A DNA stretch of 64,000 nucleotides from the NCBI GenBank assembly GCA_964636385.1, contig CAZWSC010000078.1, forward strand, positions 57,009-121,008, read 5' to 3'. The notes beneath the pieces were generated by a model. That model had not been told where the DNA came from. It did no database searches and saw only the letters and a list, made by a program, of their open reading frames with translations. Below, in pieces: positions 25,595 through 33,302 of this stretch; the stretch's first letter is position 1; the number at the start of each line of letters is the position of its first letter. Position numbers and translations under genes: made by a program. This DNA is from CAZWSC01 sp964636385. GTDB taxonomy: Bacteria > Eisenbacteria > RBG-16-71-46 > CAIMUX01.

Positions 25595-25996
25595 CTAGCC
25601 CACCATGACTCTCTGGGCCACACCGCGGCCCAGGACCACCCTGCTTCCCTTGACAGACACCATGAACGGGCCGCGTGATGCATTACGCAGGACCTCGATC
25701 TCAGCGCCCGGAACGAGCCCCATTGCGGCAAGACGTGCCGCGCACTCGCGTCCCGTATGGAGGGCGAGGAGTTTCACCTTTCGTCCGGCGCCGACCATGG
25801 CCAGAGGTACTCCCGAAACCCCCGGCCTGGCAGACCGGGCCTCGCCGGGGGGGGGAACGGGGCATGGGTTGGGGCCGGATCCGCCTCCATCTCCCTCTGC
25901 CGCGCAGGCACGCCAGGAGCAGCCATCGTGCAGCATGCAGTCCCCGGGGACGATCGCGGCGTCTTCCGCCTCGAAGCGATCATGTTCGCCCGGCAT
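25595..25996 (-). CDS. feoA: FeoA-domain protein with cysteine-containing N-terminal extension
   Basis: Small SH3-like partner of FeoB. Residues ~58-133 form the FeoA core: KVKLLALHTGRECAARLAAMGLVPGAEIEVLRNASRGPFMVSVKGSRVVLGRGVAQRVMV. The first ~55 residues are an extension with a cysteine cluster (DCMLHDGCSWRAC) and a proline-rich linker, absent from ordinary FeoA. I chose ATG 25996, which has AAGGAGG 6 bases upstream; the longer frame to 26104 runs inside dtxR. The start overlaps the dtxR stop by 17 bp, so the two are co-translated. The cysteines could bind iron or zinc, but that is inference. Confidence 0.92.
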   Translation of the reverse strand: MPGEHDRFEAEDAAIVPGDCMLHDGCSWRACAAEGDGGGSGPNPCPVPPPGEARSARPGVSGVPLAMVGAGRKVKLLALHTGRECAARLAAMGLVPGAEIEVLRNASRGPFMVSVKGSRVVLGRGVAQRVMVG

Positions 25997-26495
25997 GCCT
26001 GCCTCCTTCCCCGACCTGCTCCGCACAGGCATCGAGGCACGCTTCGCAACGCTCGTCGGGATGGAAGCCCTCCGATTCCCCTTTCGTCCAGGATGCGTGT
26101 GCAATCGGGCACGCTTCGAAGAACTCAGCCAGGTCTACCAGCCTTTCGAGCAGGGAACGCGTCATCGCATGTTCCATACGGCATGCAGCTTCGTCAGCCT
26201 CATCCTCCTCGATCCGGAGCACACGGACGAAGAAATCCCGGAGGATCTCATGGCGGCGAACGACCTCGGCACCCAGGGCACGGCCCCTCTCCGTAAGTGT
26301 GACCAGGTCATAAGGCGCGTAGTGGATCATTCCCCGGTCAGCCAGGACCCGCAGGGCCCCCGTCACTGATGACTGGTTGACCTTGAGCCGGTCGGCTATG
26401 TCCTTGGGCCTTGCCGCCTGCTTCCGGGAGACTATGTGGAAGATCGCCTCCAGGTAGTCTTCCTGGCTGTCGCTCAGCCTTGCTGTCTGTGTCAT
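25980..26495 (-). CDS. DtxR/MntR-family metal-dependent regulator
   Basis: Iron- or manganese-responsive repressor, first gene of the feo operon. Winged helix at residues ~5-62 (LSDSQEDYLEAIFHIVSRK ... DIADRLKVNQSSVTGALRVLADRGMIHYAPYDLVTLTERG), then the dimerisation/metal-binding domain with RRHEILRDFFVRVL and ACRMEHAMTRSLLERLVDLAEFFE. Instead of an SH3 domain the protein ends in a cysteine-containing tail (ACPIAHASW ... ERCEACLDACAEQ), which may bind metal. Length 171. GGAGG lies 7 bases before the ATG. The promoter ~40 bp upstream carries a dyad that may be its own operator. Location with feoA/feoB argues for Fe(II) as co-repressor. Confidence 0.93.
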   Translation of the reverse strand: MTQTARLSDSQEDYLEAIFHIVSRKQAARPKDIADRLKVNQSSVTGALRVLADRGMIHYAPYDLVTLTERGRALGAEVVRRHEILRDFFVRVLRIEEDEADEAACRMEHAMTRSLLERLVDLAEFFEACPIAHASWTKGESEGFHPDERCEACLDACAEQVGEGGRHAGRT

Positions 26496-26512
26496 GGGTT
26501 ACCTCCAGATTC

Positions 26513-26545
26513 TTCGGCAACCCCAAAACATATGGGACCGCCTAA
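26513..26545. promoter_or_regulatory. dyad over the dtxR-feoAB promoter, candidate metalloregulator operator
   Basis: Two 13-base half-sites, TTAGGCGGTCCCA (minus strand) and TTCGGCAACCCCA (plus strand), face each other across a 7-base centre and match at 9 of 13 positions. The dyad covers the -10 element of the minus-strand promoter, the classical repressor position for DtxR-type proteins. TTAGGC/GCCGAA edges resemble TTAGG-type operators of this family. Confidence 0.45.
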
Positions 26546-26556
26546 CTCGTCGTCAA
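26527..26556 (-). promoter_or_regulatory. promoter of the dtxR-feoA-feoB operon
   Basis: Minus strand: TTGACG (26551-26556), 18-bp spacer, TATGTT (26527-26532). Transcription would start near 26520, about 25 nt before the dtxR ATG. Confidence 0.5.
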
Positions 26557-26605
26557 CCTGTGATGCAGGGAGAATCGTTCCTGTACGGCCACGCATCCGG
26601 TCCGC

Positions 26606-26635
26606 TTGACGTGGGGGTCCCACAACCCATAGCAT
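26606..26635 (+). promoter_or_regulatory. promoter of the sphingolipid-type cluster
   Basis: Plus strand: TTGACG (26606-26611), 18-bp spacer, TAGCAT (26630-26635); start expected near 26642, ~29 nt before the ATG of the serine palmitoyltransferase-like gene. A 9-bp direct repeat TGACGTGGG occurs at 26607-26615 and 26635-26643, one copy over the -35 and one just after the -10, and could be a regulator site. GTGGG-GGT-CCCAC in the spacer is a small dyad. Confidence 0.45.
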
Positions 26636-26670
26636 GACGTGGGTTTCTGAACCACAACCCTGAGGAGTCC

Positions 26671-27918
26671 ATGGGCGACACATATCCCCGGACGGGTGAG
26701 CCGGCTCCCGACACAGTACTGAAGCCGGCAGACCTCTTCGACAAGTGCTTACGATTCAGGCGAGTGAGGGATGCCCAGGAAGCGGGCCTGTATCCTTACT
26801 TCGTGCCGATATCGGGATCCGAGGGTACGGAGGTCTGGATCGATGGCAGGCGCAAGATCATGCTCGGCTCGAACAACTACCTGGGCCTGACCCACGATCC
26901 CCGGGTGATCGAGGCGGGGGAGAAGGCCGCCCGTCAGTACGGGGCGGGCTGTACCGGAAGCCGCTTTCTCAACGGCACCCTGGACATCCACGAGAAGCTG
27001 GAGGAGGAGCTGGCGGGCTTCATGCACAAGCCTGCCGCAATAGTCTTCTCCACGGGATTCCAGACGAATCTCGGGATCATCTCCGCCCTGGTCGGGCGCG
27101 ACGATTCGGTCATCATCGACAAGCTGGATCACGCCTGCATCGTGGACGGCGCGGTGCTCTCGCAGGGTGCCACGTACCGGTACAGCCACAACGACATGAA
27201 CCACCTCGAGCGGATGCTGCAGAAGGCGCGGAGGGAGAACCCCAAGGGCGGGATCCTGGTGGTGGTGGACGGGATCTTCAGCATGGAGGGTGACCTGGCC
27301 GATCTCCCCCCGATCGTAGATCTCTGCAGACAGCAGGGTGCGCGCCTGCTGGTTGACGAGGCTCACTCGCTTGGGGTCATGGGCCCGACGGGGGCCGGCC
27401 TGGCCGAGCACTTCGGCCTGTCGGAGCAGGCCGATCTCCTGATGGGAACATTCAGCAAGTCGTTTGCATCCATCGGCGGGGTTGCAGCCGGGGATGCCGA
27501 GGTCATCAGCTACATCAAACACATGGCCAGGACCATGATCTTCAGCGCATCGATGCCTCCGTTCGCGGTTGCATCCGTGCGGGAGTGTCTTCGGATCCTG
27601 CGCGAGGAGCCGGAACGACGGGAGCATCTGTGGCGTAACACCTCCCGCTGGAAGGAAGGTCTTCTGTCCCTCGGGTTTAACATCGGCGGCACCAACTCAC
27701 CGGTCATCCCGATCATCGTGGGTGAGACTGAGAACACCTTCGTCTTCTGGAAGGTGCTCTTTGAGATGGGGATATTCTCGAATCCGGTCATCCCCCCTGC
27801 AGTTCCGGAGCGGACCTCGAGGATCAGGACCAGCCTTATGGCCACTCACACGGACGAGCTGCTGGACGAGGCCCTGGAGATTTTCAAGCAGGCCGGCAGG
27901 CGTGTCGGCCTGATATAG
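26671..27918 (+). CDS. spt: serine palmitoyltransferase-like alpha-oxoamine synthase
   Basis: PLP enzyme that condenses an amino acid with an acyl thioester. The best fit is serine palmitoyltransferase (L-serine + acyl-CoA/ACP to 3-oxosphinganine); relatives are BioF and Kbl. Key residues: substrate-stacking His ~154 (DKLDHACIVDG), DEAHSLGVMG (Asp ~229), and PLP lysine ~263 in GTFSKSFASIGG. The N-terminus GLYPYFVPISGSEGTEVWIDGRRKIMLGSNNYLGLT is typical of bacterial SPT rather than BioF. 415 residues. GAGGAG precedes the ATG by 4 bases. The assignment to SPT rests on this sequence style plus the following ceramide-synthase-like, reductase-like and PAP2 genes; no biotin genes are nearby. Confidence 0.88.
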   Translation: MGDTYPRTGEPAPDTVLKPADLFDKCLRFRRVRDAQEAGLYPYFVPISGSEGTEVWIDGRRKIMLGSNNYLGLTHDPRVIEAGEKAARQYGAGCTGSRFLNGTLDIHEKLEEELAGFMHKPAAIVFSTGFQTNLGIISALVGRDDSVIIDKLDHACIVDGAVLSQGATYRYSHNDMNHLERMLQKARRENPKGGILVVVDGIFSMEGDLADLPPIVDLCRQQGARLLVDEAHSLGVMGPTGAGLAEHFGLSEQADLLMGTFSKSFASIGGVAAGDAEVISYIKHMARTMIFSASMPPFAVASVRECLRILREEPERREHLWRNTSRWKEGLLSLGFNIGGTNSPVIPIIVGETENTFVFWKVLFEMGIFSNPVIPPAVPERTSRIRTSLMATHTDELLDEALEIFKQAGRRVGLI

Positions 27919-28026
27919 TCCGGGCTGGCCCGGCACGGCATCCGGATCATGTACTCCGGGTGTCGCGTACGAGAACTCATCGATCGCCCGGGTCGGGGAC
28001 CGATTCTTCAGCACAGGCGGACACGG

Positions 28027-29172
28027 ATGCCCATTCCGGAGATAGAGATGGTCCCGGTCGAATCCGGTTCGGATCTCAGGCGCTTCGTGAAGTTCCCATG
28101 GAGCGTCTACCGGGACGACCCCAACTGGGTCCCTCCACTGATCGCGGATACCTGCAGGATGCTTACGCCCGGCAAACACCCCTTCCACGAGCATGCGGAT
28201 GTCCAGTGCTTCCTTGCCGTGCGGACCGGTTCGGCGCGGCCCGGACGTGAGGTGATCGGCAGGATTGCCGCCATTGTCAACCACCTGCACAATGAGGTTC
28301 ACGGGGAGAAGACCGGCTTCTTCGGGTTCTTCGAGACCCTGCCCGATCCGACTGTGCCGCCTTTCCTGTTCGAGGCTGCTGGAGCCTGGCTTCGCGGGAA
28401 GGGCATGGAAACCATGCGCGGCCCCGCCTCGTTCTCAGGCAACGAGGAGTGGGGGCTCCTGATCGACGGATTCGACCGTCCGCCCATGGTCAAAATGAGC
28501 TACAACCCGCCCGGTTACGCCGCCCATGTCGAGTCGTATGGTTTCCGAAAGGCCAGGGATCTTGTGGCCTACTATCTGGACAACGTGGAGCCTCCGGCCC
28601 GTATCGTGCGCGCCGCCGACCGGATGGCCAGGCAGGCGAAGATCACGGTCCGCACAATGGACATGAAGCACTTTCGCAGGGAGGTGGAACTGGTCCGCGA
28701 AATCTACAACGGCGCATGGGAGAAGAACTGGGGTTTCGTCCCGATGACCGAGGCCGAGATCGACCATATGGCCAAGGAACTCAAGCCGGTGGTAGACCCG
28801 AACCTCGTGGTGTTTGCGGAGGCCGAAGGTAAGCCTGTAGGCTTCGCATTCGCACTGAAGGATGTGAACCAGGCCTTGAGAAGGGCGAACGGCAGGCTCT
28901 TCCCCTTCGGTCTCATCAGGATGCTCATCGCCTCCCGGAAGATACGGGAGGTTCGCGTTCTGACCCTGGGTGTGCTTCCGGAGTACCGGAACCGGGGTGT
29001 GGATTCCCTCATGTCCCTTGCCCTCTTCCGCAAAGGCAGGGAAGGCGGTTATGCAGCCGGGGAGTTCTCATGGATTCTGGAAGACAACAGGGCAATGCGC
29101 AGGGTACTGGAACATATGGGGGCGAGGGTGTACAAGACCTACAGGCTCTATGACATTCCTCTGAAGCCATGA
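28027..29172 (+). CDS. GNAT-fold acyltransferase, probable bacterial ceramide synthase
   Basis: GNAT-superfamily protein of 381 residues of the YghO type. Opening FVKFPWSVYRDDPNWVPPL, then HPFHEHADVQCFLA and IGRIAAIVNHLHNE (N-terminal GNAT half), GPASFSGNEEWGLLIDGFDRPP, SYNPPGYAAHVESYGFRKARDL and, in the C-terminal GNAT half, VRVLTLGVLPEYRNRGVDSLMSLA with the acyl-CoA loop. Known bacterial ceramide synthases (bCerS, for example in Caulobacter) belong to this family and N-acylate the sphingoid base. Position directly after the SPT-like gene supports that role. I chose ATG 28027 since conserved sequence begins there; the frame extends upstream to 27949. Its stop overlaps the next ATG by 4 bp. 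Confidence 0.8.
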   Translation: MPIPEIEMVPVESGSDLRRFVKFPWSVYRDDPNWVPPLIADTCRMLTPGKHPFHEHADVQCFLAVRTGSARPGREVIGRIAAIVNHLHNEVHGEKTGFFGFFETLPDPTVPPFLFEAAGAWLRGKGMETMRGPASFSGNEEWGLLIDGFDRPPMVKMSYNPPGYAAHVESYGFRKARDLVAYYLDNVEPPARIVRAADRMARQAKITVRTMDMKHFRREVELVREIYNGAWEKNWGFVPMTEAEIDHMAKELKPVVDPNLVVFAEAEGKPVGFAFALKDVNQALRRANGRLFPFGLIRMLIASRKIREVRVLTLGVLPEYRNRGVDSLMSLALFRKGREGGYAAGEFSWILEDNRAMRRVLEHMGARVYKTYRLYDIPLKP

Positions 29173-30272
29173 AGACTGCCTCTCCAGGGGTGGAGCGCCC
29201 GCGGCGCCGGGAACATGCGGCCCGGGACGGGATGCACGGCGAATCCGGTGAGCAGAGTCTCTTCGCCAGGTCCCACAGGGTTCTGGTCACGGGCGGCACC
29301 GGGTTCGTCGGATCGCACCTCGTGGAGAGACTGGTCGCGAGGGGATACAGGGTTCGACTGCTGGTCCGCAGGACGAGCAGCCTTCACTGGCTTGAAGGAA
29401 TCCCGGTTGAGCTGGCCTATGGAGATGTCAGGGACAAGGCCTCCCTCTGCGGAGCCTGTGTCGGCGTCCGCAGCGTGTTCCACTTCGGCGGCCTGACCAC
29501 GGCATGGCGCTCAAGGGACTTCTTCGATGTGAACGAGGATGGCACCAGGAACCTGGCCGAAGCGCTGGCCGAGAGAGGTGACCCCGGAGGCTTCTTCGTA
29601 TACTGCAGCAGCCTTGCGGCAGCCGGTCCGTCGGTTCCGCTGGAGAGGGATCCGGAACCGATCCGCACCGAGGCGGATCCCGTCACCCCTGTCAGTGCAT
29701 ACGGCCAGAGCAAGCTGGCCGGCGAGGAGGCTCTGCGGGACCTTGCCGATGCGCACAGTACCTTCCGGCACCTGATCCTGAGGCCGCCAGCGGTCTACGG
29801 CCCCCGGGACGGTACAGTTCTCAACCTCTTCCGGCTGGTGAAGCACGGCATTCTGCCGGTGCCCGATGTCCCGGTCAGCAGGCTCAGTCTTGTCTACGTG
29901 GGCGATCTCGTAGACGCGGCAGTGAGGGGAGCCGATGCCGGTGCGCGCGGAACCTACTACATTACCGACGGCGGGCTGTATACCTGGCTGGGCGTTGGCA
30001 GGCGGCTGGCGGAGTTCATGGATGTTCAGGTTCGCGTCATCCGGGTCCGCAGGTTCCCGGCCGGGGTTGCGGCTGCGGGGTCTGAACTCTGGGGCCTGAT
30101 CACGCGGAATCGTGGCGTCTTCGACCGCGCCAAGGTGGACGATATATGGCAGCCACACTGGACGTGTTCGCCGGAGAAGGCGCGTAGAGACTGGGGGTAT
30201 GAAGCCCGCTTCACTCTCGACCTGGGACTCGAAGAAACGCTCAGCTGGTACAGGGAAAACCAATGGCTCTGA
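29169..30272 (+). CDS. NAD(P)-dependent epimerase/dehydratase, probable ceramide reductase
   Basis: Extended short-chain dehydrogenase: Rossmann motif TGGTGFVGSHL (~40-50), catalytic YxxxK in SAYGQSKLAGE, and the serine in YCSSLAAAG. A C-terminal domain of the NAD-dependent epimerase/3-beta-HSD type follows. In sphingolipid-producing bacteria a member of this family (CerR) reduces the 3-oxo group of oxidised ceramide, so I propose that role from context; a sugar epimerase is the alternative. The ~35-residue N-terminal extension is basic and unconserved; an internal ATG at 29232 would shorten it. The ATG overlaps the previous stop by 4 bp (ATGA), and its own end overlaps the PAP2 gene by 10 bp. 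Confidence 0.82.
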   Translation: MKTASPGVERPRRREHAARDGMHGESGEQSLFARSHRVLVTGGTGFVGSHLVERLVARGYRVRLLVRRTSSLHWLEGIPVELAYGDVRDKASLCGACVGVRSVFHFGGLTTAWRSRDFFDVNEDGTRNLAEALAERGDPGGFFVYCSSLAAAGPSVPLERDPEPIRTEADPVTPVSAYGQSKLAGEEALRDLADAHSTFRHLILRPPAVYGPRDGTVLNLFRLVKHGILPVPDVPVSRLSLVYVGDLVDAAVRGADAGARGTYYITDGGLYTWLGVGRRLAEFMDVQVRVIRVRRFPAGVAAAGSELWGLITRNRGVFDRAKVDDIWQPHWTCSPEKARRDWGYEARFTLDLGLEETLSWYRENQWL

Positions 30273-31270
30273 TGAGGAGGACCGGTACTGTGGTCCTGCC
30301 GGAGACGATCGGCTTTTCGGTCGGCAGAACGCGGGGGTACAACCCGACCGATATCCTCGCCATGGTCTATCTGGCGGGTGTCAGCATCCTGATCCTGGTG
30401 GCGGGACGGGAGGCTGCCGGTTGGGGCGTGCGCCTGGCGGTGTATGCCGCCCTGCTGGGTGTGGTGGCGCTGCTGCGTTTCGTTCCCAGGCGGCTACCGC
30501 GCGTGCTCCAGTTCCTGCGCGAGTCCTACACTCTCGCCGCCCTCCCGGTGGCTTACGGTGACCTGGACTGGCTGAACCGGCTCATCAGCACCGGCTATCA
30601 CGACGAGCTTGTGATGCGATGGGACCTCGCGCTGTTCGGATCGCATCCTCATCTGTACCTGAGCAGGATCCTCCCGTATCCGTTCCTCAGCGATCTGCTT
30701 CACGCCTGCTATCTTCTCTACATCGCGCTCGTGCCGGTTCTTGGGATAACGCTCTACCTCCAGAACAGGGAGCACGCGTTCAGGGTGCTTGCCACCACGG
30801 TCACGCTGACCATGTACTCGTGCTACGCGTTCTTCATCGCCCTTCCGGTGCAGGGGCCCTACGAGTTCCATGGTCGGCCGGAGGGTGTTCCGGGGCTGGT
30901 TCCGGACCTGGTGTATGCGATGCTCGACAAGGGATCATCGGTCGGAACGGCCTTTCCCTCTTCGCACGTGGCGGGTGCGATCGCGGTTGCGGTCATGTCC
31001 ACGTGGTTCTCGAGAAGGCTATCTTATGTGATGGTGGTCCTGGCCCTGGGGATTGGAGTTGCAACAGTCTACGGTGGATTCCACTACGCCATCGACGCCG
31101 TTGCCGGCTTCGCATACGGGCTGGCTCTATCGCTTGCCGGGCCCAGGATTCATGCCGCCTTTCTCAGGCAGGCCAGGATTCCCCATGTGCATTTCCGCTT
31201 TCCACACCTGCGGCTTCGTTGGAAGGAAGCCAGGGCACAGGCAGTGGACCGCCGGCGAAACATCATGTGA
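30263..31270 (+). CDS. PAP2-superfamily membrane phosphatase/phosphotransferase, Aur1-like
   Basis: Integral-membrane PAP2 protein of 335 residues with about six helices. The conserved acid-phosphatase residues are in GTAFPSSHVAGAIAVAV (SSH motif, motif 2) and YGGFHYAIDAVAGFAYG (HxxxD, motif 3). The first phosphate motif is not of the usual KxxxxxxRP form, as in the inositol-phosphorylceramide synthase (Aur1/PAP2_3) branch. YPFLSDLLHACYLLYIALVP, preceding motif 2, also fits that branch. In context it may transfer a phospho-headgroup to ceramide, or dephosphorylate a lipid. Ten-base overlap with the previous gene shows it belongs to the same operon. Ends in a basic cytoplasmic tail. Confidence 0.85.
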   Translation: MALMRRTGTVVLPETIGFSVGRTRGYNPTDILAMVYLAGVSILILVAGREAAGWGVRLAVYAALLGVVALLRFVPRRLPRVLQFLRESYTLAALPVAYGDLDWLNRLISTGYHDELVMRWDLALFGSHPHLYLSRILPYPFLSDLLHACYLLYIALVPVLGITLYLQNREHAFRVLATTVTLTMYSCYAFFIALPVQGPYEFHGRPEGVPGLVPDLVYAMLDKGSSVGTAFPSSHVAGAIAVAVMSTWFSRRLSYVMVVLALGIGVATVYGGFHYAIDAVAGFAYGLALSLAGPRIHAAFLRQARIPHVHFRFPHLRLRWKEARAQAVDRRRNIM

Positions 31271-31472
31271 ATCTCCCCCCGCGCAGTGCTCCGCAGATTC
31301 TGATAGAATGCCCCCTCAGCCTTCTATCCGATGCGGGCTGATTCGTGTGGCGGAGGAGAAGGCGGCGGACACAATGCGATCGAGGCCGGTCCAGTGCAGG
31401 CAGAATCGCGGAACCGTGGTCAGGATGGCGGATCGTATCCGGCTCTCATGCCGGGGGAGTCGGGAGGTCTGA

Positions 31473-32624
31473 GTGAAGGTTCTTCACCTTGACATGGGTC
31501 AGGAGTGGAGAGGGGGACAACAGCAGGTTCTCTATCTCACGGAGGGGCTCGAGAAGCGGGGCGTTGTCTCGGTGGCGGCGCTGGTTCAGGGCAGTCCCCT
31601 CGCGAAGAGGCTTCGCGATGAGGATCTTCCGCTGATCGAGCTGCCGGGAGGATCGCCATTCTCACCGCGCGTGGTCAGGGCGCTGCACAGGATCCTGGCC
31701 GACCGCAACTGGGACGTCATCCACACTCATACGGCCCATGCGCACACACTGGCGCACCTGGCCTTCCGTCTGCCGCCCGCGCGCCCGTATCACAAGCCTG
31801 CGCTCTTCGTCTCGCGACGCGTCGATTTCGTGCCGGCGCGGGATCCCCTGACCCGCCTGAAGTACTCCGCTCCGGACCAGCACTTCATCTGCGTGTCCGA
31901 TGCGATCCGCAGGGTTCTTCACTCCTACGGCGTGCCCGGGGCATTCCTCCACGTGGTGCACTCCGGCGTGCCGATTCCGGGGTGCCGGAGGGAAGACGAT
32001 CCACTTCCATCCGAGATCGATCCGTCCTTGCGGATGACTGAGCGGTGCGATCTGCGTGCGGAGCTTGGCGTCCCGAAGGATGCGGTTCTCCTGGGGAACA
32101 TTGCCCAGTTCGTGGAGCACAAGGGTCACAGGTTCCTGCTCTCGGCAATGGGTAAGGTCCATTGCGAGATTCCCTCGGTACATCTGGTGCTTCTCGGTTC
32201 CGGCAAGCTGGAGAGGGATCTTCGCAGGCAGGCGGCGGAGCTCGGGCTGGGCGACGCGCTTACCTTCGCCGGGTTCCGGCCCCAGGTCAGGAGGTACCTT
32301 CCGGCAATGGATCTGTTCGTGCTGTCCTCCGTGGAGGAAGGGCTCTGCACATCGCTCCTCGACGCCCAGGCGGTCGGGCTGCCCGTGGTTGGGACAGAGG
32401 CCGGGGGGATTCCGGAGGCGATCAGCGCGGGACACACCGGCCTCCTGGCCCGCACAAGGGATTCGGACAGTCTGGCCGACGCGATCCTGGAGCTGCTTCG
32501 CTCTCCCGACACGCTGCAGAGCATGTCGCGCTCCGGACCGGGCTGGGTGAGGGAGCGGTTCTCAGTGGACCAGATGGTGGACGGGACACTCGCCGTCTAC
32601 AGGGAAGTGCTCGGGGCGGGCTGA
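31473..32624 (+). CDS. family 4 glycosyltransferase (GT-B fold)
   Basis: Glycosyltransferase that uses a nucleotide-sugar donor; acceptor unknown. The N-terminus MKVLHLDMGQEWRGGQQQVL matches the LPS/lipid-type GT4 group. The C-terminal Rossmann half shows GNIAQFVEHKGHRFLLSAM, LLGSGKLERDLRRQA, and the EX7E donor motif in SSVEEGLCTSLLDAQAVGLPVVGTEAGGIPEAI. 383 residues. The start is GTG 31473 with GGGAGG upstream. It follows the PAP2 gene by 202 bp on the same strand; it could glycosylate the ceramide made by the preceding genes or act in surface glycan synthesis. The gap between shows no clear promoter. Confidence 0.9.
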   Translation: MKVLHLDMGQEWRGGQQQVLYLTEGLEKRGVVSVAALVQGSPLAKRLRDEDLPLIELPGGSPFSPRVVRALHRILADRNWDVIHTHTAHAHTLAHLAFRLPPARPYHKPALFVSRRVDFVPARDPLTRLKYSAPDQHFICVSDAIRRVLHSYGVPGAFLHVVHSGVPIPGCRREDDPLPSEIDPSLRMTERCDLRAELGVPKDAVLLGNIAQFVEHKGHRFLLSAMGKVHCEIPSVHLVLLGSGKLERDLRRQAAELGLGDALTFAGFRPQVRRYLPAMDLFVLSSVEEGLCTSLLDAQAVGLPVVGTEAGGIPEAISAGHTGLLARTRDSDSLADAILELLRSPDTLQSMSRSGPGWVRERFSVDQMVDGTLAVYREVLGAG

Positions 32625-32713
32625 CTCACCGCTGCGGGGGGACGATCGGTGGCGGATGCCTGCCTCCCGCATGCCCTGGCGATCCGGTGCAGCGCAATCC
32701 GCGGTCCAGGGAA

Positions 32714-33232
32714 TCAGCCGCCCTTTTCCTTGCCGGACTCCAGGAGCTTCCTGTATGCATTAACCGCGAGCTGGTCGCAGCGCTCGTTCTCCTCGTGCCC
32801 TGCATGGCCGCGGATCCACTCGAACTGCATCCTGTGAATCCCGGAGAGGCGGCTCAGTTCCTCCCACAACTCCCTGTTCTTGACGGGCTTCCTGTCTGCG
32901 GTTTTCCAGCCGTTGCGCCGCCAGGAATGGATCCAGCTCTTCATTCCGTCGACGACGTAGCGCGAGTCGGTAACGACGCGCACCCTGCAGGGCCTCTTCA
33001 GCCTGCGGAGCCCCTCGATGACCGCGATCATCTCCATCCGGTTGTTGGTCGTGTCGGGATCGGACCCCGAGAGCTCCACCCTCCTGCCGGAATCGCGGCT
33101 GATCAGAATCGTGCCCCATCCGCCTGGCCCCGGGTTTCCCGTGCAGGCGCCGTCGGCGTACAGTGCCACCTCTGCAGCCTCAGCAGTTCCGCCGTCGGCG
33201 CCCTTCGGGCCGGCATTGTCTCTCGAGCGCAT
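32714..33232 (-). CDS. rnhA: ribonuclease HI
   Basis: Degrades RNA in RNA:DNA hybrids. Catalytic acidic residues are visible: Asp in ALYADGACTGNPGPGGWG, Glu in NNRMEMIAVIEGL, Asp in VTDSRYVVDGM, and Asp in RGHAGHEENERCDQLA. The handle region WRRNGWKTADRKPVKNRELW is of the E. coli type. ATG 33232 gives 172 residues, of which the first ~20 are an unconserved linker; a GTG at 33259 is the longer alternative. It is convergent with the glycosyltransferase, with ~90 bp between. Confidence 0.96.
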   Translation of the reverse strand: MRSRDNAGPKGADGGTAEAAEVALYADGACTGNPGPGGWGTILISRDSGRRVELSGSDPDTTNNRMEMIAVIEGLRRLKRPCRVRVVTDSRYVVDGMKSWIHSWRRNGWKTADRKPVKNRELWEELSRLSGIHRMQFEWIRGHAGHEENERCDQLAVNAYRKLLESGKEKGG

Positions 33233-33302
33233 TCTTCCGCCATCTCCCGTCGTCCGCACAGCCGCTGCCGTCAGTGTGCCGGCAGCGGATGGGCGGAGAT
33301 CC

